Source: Caldithrix abyssi DSM 13497 (GTDB lineage: Bacteria; Calditrichota; Calditrichia; Calditrichales; Calditrichaceae). From it: 64,000 nt of DNA. The stretch is from contig NZ_CP018099.1 of the NCBI RefSeq assembly GCF_001886815.1, positions 1,920,501-1,984,500 of the forward strand, given 5' to 3'. Under the pieces are notes generated by a model. It saw only the letters and a list, made by a program, of their open reading frames with translations. It ran no database searches and was not told where the DNA came from. Made by a program: the position numbers and the translations under genes. This document shows positions 35,211 to 45,166 of the stretch, in pieces (position 1 is the first letter of the stretch; every line of letters starts with the position of its first letter).

Positions 35211-36519
35211 AAGCTTTTAATCTCTCGTCGAGGTAGGTTTTAACTTCTTTGATATGTACGCGTTCCTGCTGCATGGAATCGCGTTCGCGAACCGTAACGG
35301 TCTGGTCTTCCAGAGTTTGAGAATCGACCGTCACACAGAAGGGCGTTCCGGCTTCATCCATTCTTCGGTAGCGTCGCCCGATGGAGCCGGCGTCGTCATA
35401 AAAAATACGATAATCGCCGCGTAGGTCATCTACAATTTGCTTGGCGATTTCGGGCATGCCGTCGCGTTTAACCAGGGGCAGCACCGCCGCTTTAATGGGG
35501 GCGATGGCCGGCGCCAGCTTCAATACCACGCGCTCTTCTTCTTCGGTGTAAGCGTCCACCAGGCAGGTCAGCAGAGTGCGGTCACAGCCCACGGAGGTTT
35601 CAATGATGTAAGGAATAAACCGCTCTTTGGTCTGGTCGTCAAAATAGCGCAGGTCTTTGCCCGAAAATTCCTGATGGCGGCTTAAATCGAAATCGGTACG
35701 GTTATGAATGCCTTCGATTTCGTTCCAGCCGAAGGGGAATTCGTACTCAATGTCAAAGGCGGCCTTGGCGTAGTGCGCCAGTTCATCGGGCGCGTGCTGA
35801 TGGAAGCGTAATTTTTCCTGCTTTAATCCCAGCCGCTGGTACCATTTCATACGTTGCTCTTTCCAGTATTCGAACCATTTTTCGTCTTCGCCAGGTTTTA
35901 CGAAATACTGCATTTCCATTTGTTCAAATTCACGGGTGCGGAAGATGAAGTTTCCGGGCGTGATTTCATTACGGAACGCCTTGCCGATCTGCGCAATGCC
36001 AAAGGGCAGTTTTTTGCGGGCGGCTTCGCGCACATTATGAAAATTGACGTAAATACCCTGGGCCGTTTCCGGGCGCAAAAAAACCACATTAGCCGAATCT
36101 TCCACCGGCCCCATAAACGTTTTGAACATCAAATTGAACTGGCGGATTTCGGTAAAAGAGTCGCGGTTGCCGCACACCGGGCAGGGCTTTTCCAGATCGA
36201 CCTGATCGGCCCGAAAACGCGTTTTACAAACCTTGCAGTCAACCAGCGGATCGGAAAAACCGGCCACATGGCCCGATGCTTCCCACACTTTGGGATGCAT
36301 TAAGATGCTGGCGTCCAGTCCTTCGATGTCATCTCGTTCGTAAACCATCGATTTCCACCACAACTCTTTGATGTTTTTTTTCATTTCCACGCCCAGAGGA
36401 CCGTAGTCATAGCAGGAATTAATACCGCCGTAAATTTCGCTGCTCTGGAAAATAAATCCGCGGCGTTTTGCCAGTGAAACCAGTTTATCCATTACTTTAT
36501 TTGCATTTTTAGCAGCCAC
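35209..36519 (-). CDS. glyS: Glycyl-tRNA synthetase (dimeric, class II)
   Basis: Charges tRNA-Gly. It is the single-chain alpha2-type enzyme. Class II features are [55 protein letters not shown] (motif 2 region), [20 protein letters not shown] and [13 protein letters not shown] (motif 3). A zinc-like CKVC/CPVC pair lies near residues 92-118. The anticodon domain forms the C-terminus. I chose GTG at 36519 (436 residues) because AAGGAGG lies just upstream and a TATATTTG promoter-like box at 36565-36572 would put transcription after an upstream start at 36567. It ends in a terminator. Confidence 0.95.
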   Translation of the reverse strand: MAAKNANKVMDKLVSLAKRRGFIFQSSEIYGGINSCYDYGPLGVEMKKNIKELWWKSMVYERDDIEGLDASILMHPKVWEASGHVAGFSDPLVDCKVCKTRFRADQVDLEKPCPVCGNRDSFTEIRQFNLMFKTFMGPVEDSANVVFLRPETAQGIYVNFHNVREAARKKLPFGIAQIGKAFRNEITPGNFIFRTREFEQMEMQYFVKPGEDEKWFEYWKEQRMKWYQRLGLKQEKLRFHQHAPDELAHYAKAAFDIEYEFPFGWNEIEGIHNRTDFDLSRHQEFSGKDLRYFDDQTKERFIPYIIETSVGCDRTLLTCLVDAYTEEEERVVLKLAPAIAPIKAAVLPLVKRDGMPEIAKQIVDDLRGDYRIFYDDAGSIGRRYRRMDEAGTPFCVTVDSQTLEDQTVTVRERDSMQQERVHIKEVKTYLDERLKA

Positions 36520-36564
36520 AGAGCCTCCTTGTAAAATTTTTTTTATTTGTGTCAAATTAAGTGC

Positions 36565-36572
36565 CAAATATA
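36565..36572 (-). promoter_or_regulatory. Possible -7 box of glyS (TATATTTG)
   Basis: Reverse-strand TATATTTG matches TAnnTTTG perfectly, 45 bases upstream of the chosen GTG. No TTG is found at the 20-base spacing, so this half-match is weak. It helps disfavour the ATG at 36567, which overlaps the box. Confidence 0.25.
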
Positions 36573-36642
36573 AGGGATTTGCGTTAAAAACTCTAAAAAA
36601 AATTTGAGCGCCCGGCTAAAACACAGGAGTTGTTCTGTCAAT

Positions 36643-37392
36643 TCAGGCGATTAAATTTAAAGATTCCAGTTTTAGCCGGTGTCCCACATGGATATTCAAA
36701 TATTGCAAGAGCATGGCCGTGAAATCCACGCTAAAACCGAAGTCGGTGGTCAATTCGTGGATTCTTCTGTAAGGATATTGCTGAAGCCTTTGTAAAAAGC
36801 TGATGTCGTTTTCATTTAATCTCAGATTCTGAAACGATGAGTCGGCGCAGGCCATGCATACCAGACCGCCTTTTTTAAGCAAAAAAAACGCCCCCTGTTT
36901 AAAGTTCTTTTTATGGCAGAAAAAGCAGGCGCTAAAATCAGGTTTAAACCCAAGATATGAAGAGAACTTAAGCAAAAAATACCAGAACACAATGAGCGGT
37001 TGTCTGGCAAGCGAGACGGAGCGGATCATTTGTTCAAGAAAATCGAAAAAGATTTCGTCCTTTTGCCCGGCTTGCAGAACTTTTTGAATCATTTCCAGAA
37101 TGGCCAGAGCGTAGGGCAGACGCTTAAGATCAGCCTTCAGCTCCGAAAAAGGATCCAGCAAATCGGCCGAGGTAATAATTTGCAGATCGCGCGTTTCCTT
37201 TTGAGCAATTACAACCTGAACCAGGTTCAAGGTCTCCAGTCGGCCGGCCAGAACGCTGTTTTTGCGGTAAACACCACGCGCGATGGCTTTGATCAGCCCT
37301 AATTCTTTTGTGTACAGCGTGACGATTTTACTCGTTTCATGCCAGCGAATGGACTGTAGCACCAATGCTCTGCTTTTGATCAGTTCCGACAT
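36643..37392 (-). CDS. recO: DNA repair protein RecO
   Basis: Recombination mediator that helps load RecA on SSB-coated DNA. The 249-residue product starts with the OB domain (SRALVLQSIRWHETSKIVTLYT, then ELGLIKAIARGVYRKNS). A helical domain follows, with a four-cysteine zinc site (CFFCHKK and CMACADS, about residues 156-183). HRLKLESL at the C-terminus fits the family. It follows bshA by eight bases on the same strand, so recO is probably the last gene of a GGDEF-bshA-recO transcript. Confidence 0.93.
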   Translation of the reverse strand: MSELIKSRALVLQSIRWHETSKIVTLYTKELGLIKAIARGVYRKNSVLAGRLETLNLVQVVIAQKETRDLQIITSADLLDPFSELKADLKRLPYALAILEMIQKVLQAGQKDEIFFDFLEQMIRSVSLARQPLIVFWYFLLKFSSYLGFKPDFSACFFCHKKNFKQGAFFLLKKGGLVCMACADSSFQNLRLNENDISFLQRLQQYPYRRIHELTTDFGFSVDFTAMLLQYLNIHVGHRLKLESLNLIA

Positions 37393-37400
37393 TAAACGAC

Positions 37401-38521
37401 CTATTCCCGATTAAGAACCTGTTCGTAGAAATTTAAGTAAAGGGGCGTAATATTATCAGGATGAAAATTTTCGAAAGCAATTTTTTTGGCATTAATGGCA
37501 AATTGTTCACGCAATTCCGGATCGAAGCGCAGCATCTGAATCTGTCGAACATATTGCTCGATTTGACCGACCGGCACAATAAAACCCGTTTTACCGTCGA
37601 TGTTTACTTCCGGAAGTCCGCCAGCATCGGAGGTTACACAGGGCACGCCGCAGGCCATGGCTTCCAGAGCGGCCAGCCCAAAACTTTCGCTTTCGCTGGG
37701 TAAAAGAAATAGATCGGAGTTTAATAAAATATCGCTAACCCGGTCCTGCTTGCCCAGAAAGGTAAAATATTGTTTTAGATTCTTTTCATGAACCATGTAT
37801 TCTACCAGAGAACGTTCGGGACCGTCTCCCACCATGTAAACCAGAACGGGAAAACGGCGAACCAGCTGCTCAACAATCAAAACGATATCTTTTACTCTTT
37901 TAAGCGGACGAAAATTAGAAATGTGACAGATGATGAACGGTTCGTCTGGTGTGTGTTTTTTGATGGATATCGGTTTGTCTTGCAATTCTAAAAAATTAGT
38001 AGGGATAAAATTGGGAATAACGTGAATATCCTTTGTAATAGTAAAGGCCTGTCTGGTTTCCATGGCCAGATATTCGCTAACCGAGGTAACGCCGTCGCTT
38101 TTATTGATGGAGTGTTGAACAGTCCGTTTAAAAGAAGGGTGCTGCCCGACGAGCGTAATATCCGTTCCATGCAGCGTTGTAATCACCTTTAGAGAGCCGT
38201 CTTCAAGAATATCGCGCGCAAGGCAGGCGCTGGTGGCATGGGGAATGACGTAGTGGGCATGAATAATATCGAGCTGAACATTTTCGGCCACTTCCACAAT
38301 TTTAGAGGCCAGCGCCAGCGAGTAGGGCGGATATTGAAAAACAGGATAATCCACCACTTCTACTTCGTGAAAGTACAAATTTTTATGAAAACGGTTCAGG
38401 CGGTAAGGAATGGCGTAAGAAATAAAATGGACTTCATGACCGTCCCGCGCCAGATAAATACCCAGTTCCGTGGCCACCACACCGCTGCCGCCATAGGTTG
38501 GGTAGCAAGTGATTCCTATTT

Positions 38522-38525
<4 letters not shown>
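37401..38525 (-). CDS. bshA: N-acetyl-alpha-D-glucosaminyl L-malate synthase
   Basis: First step of bacillithiol synthesis: transfer of GlcNAc from UDP-GlcNAc to L-malate. The 374-residue GT4 enzyme has the BshA opening [62 protein letters not shown] and [15 protein letters not shown]. The donor motif is [20 protein letters not shown]. This suggests bacillithiol as the low-molecular-weight thiol, but bshB and bshC are not recognised in the window. Its ATG overlaps the stop of the GGDEF gene (ATGA), and recO follows after eight bases. Confidence 0.95.
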
Positions 38526-40051
<1,526 letters not shown>

Positions 40052-40217
40052 GTTTTCCTGCAGATAGATCAGTTAAACGATTCATTTAAAATAATAAAAA
40101 TTAATTCCAAAACTATCAAATTTATTCCAACGGATAAAAAAATTTCCTTTCTTATCCCAACATGTGTAAATTTTGGCCACGGTAAATTTAAGTACCATCA
40201 ATTGCCCGGGTTAAATT

Positions 40218-40709
40218 ATGATTAATTTACTATCGTCAAAGTTTCGCAATATTTTTAATTTTTTTCGAACGCTGATTGTTTTAACGCTTTTTTCGCTGGT
40301 CATTGTGTTTTGCGATAAAAATAGTACGAACGGCGAGAAAGAGATTGTATTTCCGGAAACCGGTGTCAGTTTCTACGAACATGTTCAGCCCTTATTCGAC
40401 CGTACATGCGGTTTTGAATCCGGCTGTCATTCCCCTTCGGACGAACCGACCAGCCGCAAACAGTTAACCTATTCTATCCTGGTCACCAAATCGCTTCTGC
40501 TTAATTTTACCCTGAGCAGTACCGGTGAAAAGTTGATTGATCTAAACATTCATCAAAAAAATCCCGACATCGCTCCTTTGTATTTAATCCTTGCCGTGGG
40601 CTATCCACGGGAGCAGGAAGATTTAATGCCTCCCATTCCCAGAGAACCCCTGAATCAGAATCAGCTAAACGGCATTTTGCAGTGGATTAAAGAAGGCTGC
40701 CCCGATTAA
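40218..40709 (+). CDS. Small exported protein with CX5CH motif (cytochrome-like)
   Basis: A 163-residue protein with a hydrophobic N-terminal segment ending LVIVFC (Cys32). This could be a lipoprotein signal, but Phe precedes Cys and the signal is long. The body resembles the short cytochrome-c-like domain family found with planctomycete-type proteins: VSFYEHVQPLFDRTCGFESGCHSP, quoted here by parts as DRTC, GFESG and CHSP, then PLYLILAVGYP, MPPIPREPLNQNQLNGILQW and IKEGCPD. Normally such domains have CxxCH or CX4CH; here the cysteines are five residues apart. Heme attachment is possible but unproven. It runs convergent to and overlaps the next gene by four bases. Confidence 0.7.
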   Translation: MINLLSSKFRNIFNFFRTLIVLTLFSLVIVFCDKNSTNGEKEIVFPETGVSFYEHVQPLFDRTCGFESGCHSPSDEPTSRKQLTYSILVTKSLLLNFTLSSTGEKLIDLNIHQKNPDIAPLYLILAVGYPREQEDLMPPIPREPLNQNQLNGILQWIKEGCPD

Positions 40710-43360
40710 ACATTGGTTTTTATGACAAATTTTTTGTAAAGACGGATGCGTAAAGGCCCTTTTAACGTATAACCTGTGGTGGGCGTTAAAACATGAGCGC
40801 CGGCAATGCGTGGACGACTTAAGATGAGCTCGATCTCATTTTCACCGTTCTTTAAAAATTTGGAGAGCTTAAAATGAAAGGGCGGATACCAGCGCATGCC
40901 GACCGCTTTTGAATTAATACGCACATGACACATGTGCAGCACAGCGCCCAGGTCCAGAAGATATTCAAAATCCGGTCGGAACTGTTTAAGCATAAACGTA
41001 TTCCGCAAGCTGATCGTCGACGTCTGCGGATCGACCGCCAATTCAAGGTCCTGTAGATGAATCACCTTTTTTTGCGCATCTATTTCTAAAACCCAGTGAT
41101 CTTCTGGTAAAATCAGGGGCAGGTGCTGCTCTGTGATCATCAGGCTGGTGGCAATCTGGTCGTGATCATTTTCAAAAAGCACATCCACGGGGCCCAATTG
41201 TTCCTGAGCCAAAGCGAGAATAAAGGTCTCCTCATCCGGCGCGTCGATTAAAAAGTCCTGGCTGCTGCAAAATGAAAGATGCCATAGGTTGTCTGTGGGC
41301 GCTTCTTTGGGAATCAAAAGCAGTCTGCTTTCCCATGGAGCAAACTTCAATGGAATTTCCATGACGTTCTCAAAGGTGTTCCAATAGTAAACCGGCGTTT
41401 GCTCTCTGGATTTAAAATTCCACTCATAAGGTTGCCTTACCAGTTGAGATTTAAGTACAAAGCGATTGGTTTGGTCTTTCAAGATATTGGTTAAAAAGAT
41501 AAAGTAAAAATTTTGCGTTTCTTTCACTTTGATAAGAATATTCTGTCCCTCAACAGAAATAATATCCTGTTGAAGGTAAAAGGTTAAAAAGGTATTTAAT
41601 TCTTTAAGATGAGGAATAAAATAGCTTTTGCCGCCGGAATCATCCTGAATAAACGAAACACTGTTCGAGCCCTCATCGGCCAGCCAGAGCCGCGCTTTTA
41701 ATTTTTTGAATTTTTTTTGCTTTTCTTTTAATTCCACCCGGCCGGGCAGCGCGCTAAAGGCGGCGATGTGACCTCCCTGTTTAAAATAGTGGAACAATTT
41801 TTTTAGAACGCGATAGGGAATGGTGCGAATGGCCGGCAGGATGATCAAATCAAAGGCCTTTTGATTGAAAAGAAGGTGTTTGCCTTCAATCTTACAAAGC
41901 GTCGCCGAGCTGAACTGATCGAAACTGATTAATTCAAATTGGATGGCGCTACTGGAAAGAAGTTCAATGCTTTTGAAATATAGGGCATTATCCTGATCCA
42001 GCGAGGGCATCAGCATTAAAATTTTAGCGGTTGGCATCCCCTTATTTAAAAAATTGATCAGTTGGTTCAGGTATTCGATTTGCAGCTGGAGAAAATCCGG
42101 ATCGAGCTGAAAGTGCGCGCCGATTTTTTCAACATTTAACCAGAACCGGGTCGCGCCGGCCTGAGCTAAAAGATCGAAATAGATTTTGTGTTCCACTGCA
42201 GATAATGCCGGCTCCGATAGGGAAGAAAACAATGCCGAGATTTCGGTCTGATTATTGGCAAAGCCTTCTGCAGCCATTTGTTTGATGGCGCCAAAGCTTT
42301 GCCAGAAATAGGGCGTGTTTATTTGAAAACGGTTGAAATCAATTGACAGGAGAAATTGGTTATCAAGCGGTAAAATGTCAACCAGCGAAGAACTGACACG
42401 GACTAAGTAATTTACTCTGGGCGCAATAACTTCCAGCCGTGAACGCAAAACAGAATTGAAAAATCTTTTAAAAACGATTTTAAGAAAAAAATTGTCCACA
42501 GAGTGGCCGGCATTCAAATAGTAGTAATAGGCAATGGTCTTTTTCATCCCGTTCAAAACATTTTCCAGAGAGGGCGAATACGAAGCCTTGTTAATCTGTT
42601 GCGTTACCTCGAACATTTGATCCAGAGCATAAAATATACTTTCGATGCGCAGGGGAAGCCGGTCGAGGCTTTGTTTGTATTGCTTTTGCAAAGCAGCCAG
42701 CGCCGACGAGTCAAAATAATTCAGATAAAAACGGTTTTCAGAATTAGACGAAAAAAAGTAAGCCCTCAGAACAATGATGGCGGCGCTGTCGGGCGGGGCG
42801 TCATAATCTTTTATGGTTCCCGTTTGCCGGTCAAAATAAGCGGTTATTTCCTCTATTTGCGTGTCAATATTGCCGTTCTCTGCGTGTTTAATCAGAAAGA
42901 TAGAATCCACATCTTCTGCCATGGGAATGCAAATTCTGGAAAGGTCCGAAGGCGTTTTGAGCGAATAAATTTCCGGCTTTTCGCCCCAGAAATGAAAAAC
43001 AGGAAAACCCAAAATCTGGTGGCGTTTAAAATAGTGTACATTACAAAACAACGATTTAAGGAGATATTTGCGGTTTTTCACGGGATCAGACGCAAAAAAA
43101 CGAACAAAATCCGGTAAAAATAAGACAGAAATCTTAAAATCTTTAAACAGGCTTATTAAGGTCAGTTCGGCTTTTAAGAGTTTTTCCAGAGTGAGCAGGG
43201 GAGCGGCCAAAATAATCGATTTAATACCCAGCGATTTGAGTTGCAGTAAAAAAGAACGGAACGTTTCGGCCTTTATGTGGGAATCAAGAACGATTTTTAC
43301 AGCAAAAATCTCCGAGACATCCTTACCATTATTTAAAAGCGCGGGTATTTTCCAATGCAT
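40706..43360 (-). CDS. Large protein with GH106-like layout (putative alpha-L-rhamnosidase-like)
   Basis: An 884-residue protein with no signal peptide. The first half is helical and barrel-like with no sharp motif. A central segment (FDLIILPAIRTIPYRVLKKL, then FKQGGHIAAFSALPGR) looks like the amidotransferase-like domain inside GH106-type enzymes. The last 150 residues form a galactose-binding-like jellyroll (LGAVLHMCHVRINSKAVGMR, WYPPFHFKLSKFLKNGENE, IELILSRPR). This order resembles GH106 alpha-L-rhamnosidases, but I cannot see catalytic residues. It is alone on the reverse strand. Treat the function as provisional; a carbohydrate-active enzyme is the best guess. Confidence 0.6.
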   Translation of the reverse strand: MHWKIPALLNNGKDVSEIFAVKIVLDSHIKAETFRSFLLQLKSLGIKSIILAAPLLTLEKLLKAELTLISLFKDFKISVLFLPDFVRFFASDPVKNRKYLLKSLFCNVHYFKRHQILGFPVFHFWGEKPEIYSLKTPSDLSRICIPMAEDVDSIFLIKHAENGNIDTQIEEITAYFDRQTGTIKDYDAPPDSAAIIVLRAYFFSSNSENRFYLNYFDSSALAALQKQYKQSLDRLPLRIESIFYALDQMFEVTQQINKASYSPSLENVLNGMKKTIAYYYYLNAGHSVDNFFLKIVFKRFFNSVLRSRLEVIAPRVNYLVRVSSSLVDILPLDNQFLLSIDFNRFQINTPYFWQSFGAIKQMAAEGFANNQTEISALFSSLSEPALSAVEHKIYFDLLAQAGATRFWLNVEKIGAHFQLDPDFLQLQIEYLNQLINFLNKGMPTAKILMLMPSLDQDNALYFKSIELLSSSAIQFELISFDQFSSATLCKIEGKHLLFNQKAFDLIILPAIRTIPYRVLKKLFHYFKQGGHIAAFSALPGRVELKEKQKKFKKLKARLWLADEGSNSVSFIQDDSGGKSYFIPHLKELNTFLTFYLQQDIISVEGQNILIKVKETQNFYFIFLTNILKDQTNRFVLKSQLVRQPYEWNFKSREQTPVYYWNTFENVMEIPLKFAPWESRLLLIPKEAPTDNLWHLSFCSSQDFLIDAPDEETFILALAQEQLGPVDVLFENDHDQIATSLMITEQHLPLILPEDHWVLEIDAQKKVIHLQDLELAVDPQTSTISLRNTFMLKQFRPDFEYLLDLGAVLHMCHVRINSKAVGMRWYPPFHFKLSKFLKNGENEIELILSRPRIAGAHVLTPTTGYTLKGPLRIRLYKKFVIKTNV

Positions 43361-43572
43361 TCGGCCAGGCCCTTAATGTTGTGTAATATTTTTAAAATAT
43401 TTATATTCTCATCTGAGTTCACTCTAAAAAAAGTTTTTATCATGTGGATTAACGCAGCCTCAAAGGGCGGCGTTGTTTTTTTGTTCTTCGACTGTCCCGG
43501 AAGGAGAGAGCGTTCTCAGAGCGAACTCACCAATATCTTAATAATTTAGAAAATAAAAGTAAAGAATAAAAT

Positions 43573-44520
43573 ATGAAATATCCCAAACATCTTCATTTTA
43601 CGCAATTGAATACTCCTCTGGTAAAATTAAAAGATCATCCTTTTGGTTATCAGCTTTATGTTAAACGCGATGATTTTACCGGTATTGAATTATCGGGTAA
43701 TAAGGTAAGAAAATTAGACTTTTTATTGCAAGAAGCCCTGACAAAAGGGGCAAAACGTGTGATAACCTGCGGCGGCGTACAATCCAACCATTGCCGGGCA
43801 ACCGCCTACATGGCAACTAAACTTGGTTTAAAAACCACCCTCGTGTTAAAAGGCGAAGAACCTGAAAATTTTATTACCGGCAACTTTTTGTTGAACCGGA
43901 TCATCGGAGCCGATATTCACTTTATTTCTGAAACAGCTTATCAGCATGTGGATGAGTACATGAGCGAGTTAGCCGGTCGTTATTCAGAAAAAACCTATGT
44001 TATTCCGGAAGGCGGTTCCAACGCCCTGGGCGCCTGGGGCTATGTGAAAGCCTTCGACGAAATCACGCAGCAACTGCCAGAGGCGGATGCCATTGTGGCG
44101 CCCACCGGCAGTATTGGAACACACGCTGGTTTGTTGTTCGCCAGATGGCTGAAAAAACATCCCTGCCAGATCGTTTCGATTAATGTGTGTGACACGGCCG
44201 ATTTTTTCCGGCAAAAGCTTTTGCATCTGGCGCTGGATTTTAAGTTACAGTTTGCGCCGCAGATGACCATTTATGAAGATGACATTCATATTGTGGATGG
44301 CTTTGTGGGTACGGGATACGGCCAGGTGACGGAACGTGAAATTTCCAAAATTAAAGAGGTAGCCCAAAAATACGGTTTTTTGCTCGATCCGGTGTACACG
44401 GTTAAGGCCTGGATGGGGCTGGAAATGTTATTAAAGGAAGGAAAATTGCCCGGCGAAAAGATTGTTTTTCTGCACACCGGCGGCATTTTTGGTTTGTTTG
44501 CCCATGGCAATCGGTTTTGA
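43573..44520 (+). CDS. D-cysteine desulfhydrase / ACC deaminase family PLP enzyme
   Basis: Fold-type II PLP enzyme of 315 residues. The PLP lysine is in LSGNKVRKLDFLL. GGVQSNHCRATAYMATKLG follows as the ammonia/sulfide-eliminating loop, and the phosphate-binding region is VAPTGSIGTHAG. PEGGSNALGAWGYV and LHTGGIFGLFAHGNRF at the end are typical of D-cysteine desulfhydrase (DcyD) and related deaminases. It would release pyruvate, ammonia and sulfide from D-cysteine, or act on a related substrate. The family alone does not separate it from ACC deaminase. It is a lone rightward gene with no clear Shine-Dalgarno. Confidence 0.9.
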   Translation: MKYPKHLHFTQLNTPLVKLKDHPFGYQLYVKRDDFTGIELSGNKVRKLDFLLQEALTKGAKRVITCGGVQSNHCRATAYMATKLGLKTTLVLKGEEPENFITGNFLLNRIIGADIHFISETAYQHVDEYMSELAGRYSEKTYVIPEGGSNALGAWGYVKAFDEITQQLPEADAIVAPTGSIGTHAGLLFARWLKKHPCQIVSINVCDTADFFRQKLLHLALDFKLQFAPQMTIYEDDIHIVDGFVGTGYGQVTEREISKIKEVAQKYGFLLDPVYTVKAWMGLEMLLKEGKLPGEKIVFLHTGGIFGLFAHGNRF

Positions 44521-44715
44521 TTTATCTAGCCCGGACGGAGAGCGAGAATCTGACAATATTATTTCCGTGCCGCTTAAAGTGGAATTTTTCTCTTTATGAT
44601 CGATTGGCCATTGGTTGTTTGCCGGAAAAAAGTTGGCGCTTAAGCAGCAGAACGCGCATTTCGTTTTAATGGACGAACCGTTCAACAACAATTGTAAGCT
44701 TATCAAAAACAAATA

Positions 44716-44746
44716 TTGCACAATCAATCTTAATTCGTTAAATTTG
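44716..44746 (+). promoter_or_regulatory. Candidate panD promoter (TTG-N20-TAAATTTG)
   Basis: TTG at 44716-44718 is followed after exactly 20 bases by TAAATTTG at 44739-44746, an exact TAnnTTTG match, 39 bases before the panD ATG. This is the best of the promoter-like motifs and would head the panD-to-selA run. Function is inferred. Confidence 0.45.
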
Positions 44747-44785
44747 CTTTTCTAAGTAAAATCAAATAAATAAAGTTAATAGAAA

Positions 44786-45157
44786 ATGGAACGCATATTT
44801 TTTAAATCAAAAATACATCGGGCTACCGTAACAGATGCCGACCTCAATTACGAGGGCAGTTTGAGCATTGACCCTGATTTAATGGCCGCGGCGGATATTT
44901 TACCCTACGAAAAGGTGGATGTGGTTAATATAACAACGGGCGATCGCTTTACAACTTATGCTATCAAAGGCAAACCTGGCAGCGGCGAAATTGGCCTTAA
45001 TGGCGGCGCCGCGCGTAAAGGTCATGTGGGCGATCTGGTGATCATCATTACGTATGCCAATGTGCCCGAAGAAGAAATTGAAAAGCACAGGGTAAAAGTC
45101 GTTTTAGTGGATGAGCAAAACCGTATTAAGTCTGTTCACGAAGATACCATCAAATAA
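44786..45157 (+). CDS. panD: Aspartate 1-decarboxylase proenzyme
   Basis: Makes beta-alanine from L-aspartate for pantothenate/CoA. The 123-residue proenzyme has the self-cleavage site between Gly24 and Ser25 (YEGSLSIDP), leaving a pyruvoyl group. Lys9 ([12 protein letters not shown]), [19 protein letters not shown] and the loop [14 protein letters not shown] are family features; NGGAARKG replaces the common NGAAARL. First gene of a rightward run, 9 bp before the ClC gene, with the best promoter candidate upstream. Confidence 0.96.
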   Translation: MERIFFKSKIHRATVTDADLNYEGSLSIDPDLMAAADILPYEKVDVVNITTGDRFTTYAIKGKPGSGEIGLNGGAARKGHVGDLVIIITYANVPEEEIEKHRVKVVLVDEQNRIKSVHEDTIK

Positions 45158-45166
45158 AACAGTCTA

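Noticed and set aside
43490-44545. Similar CCCGGA-GGAGAG stretches flanking the D-cysteine desulfhydrase gene
   Set aside because: The shared segment is only about 12 bases with gaps and could be chance; not enough for a repeat or transposon end.
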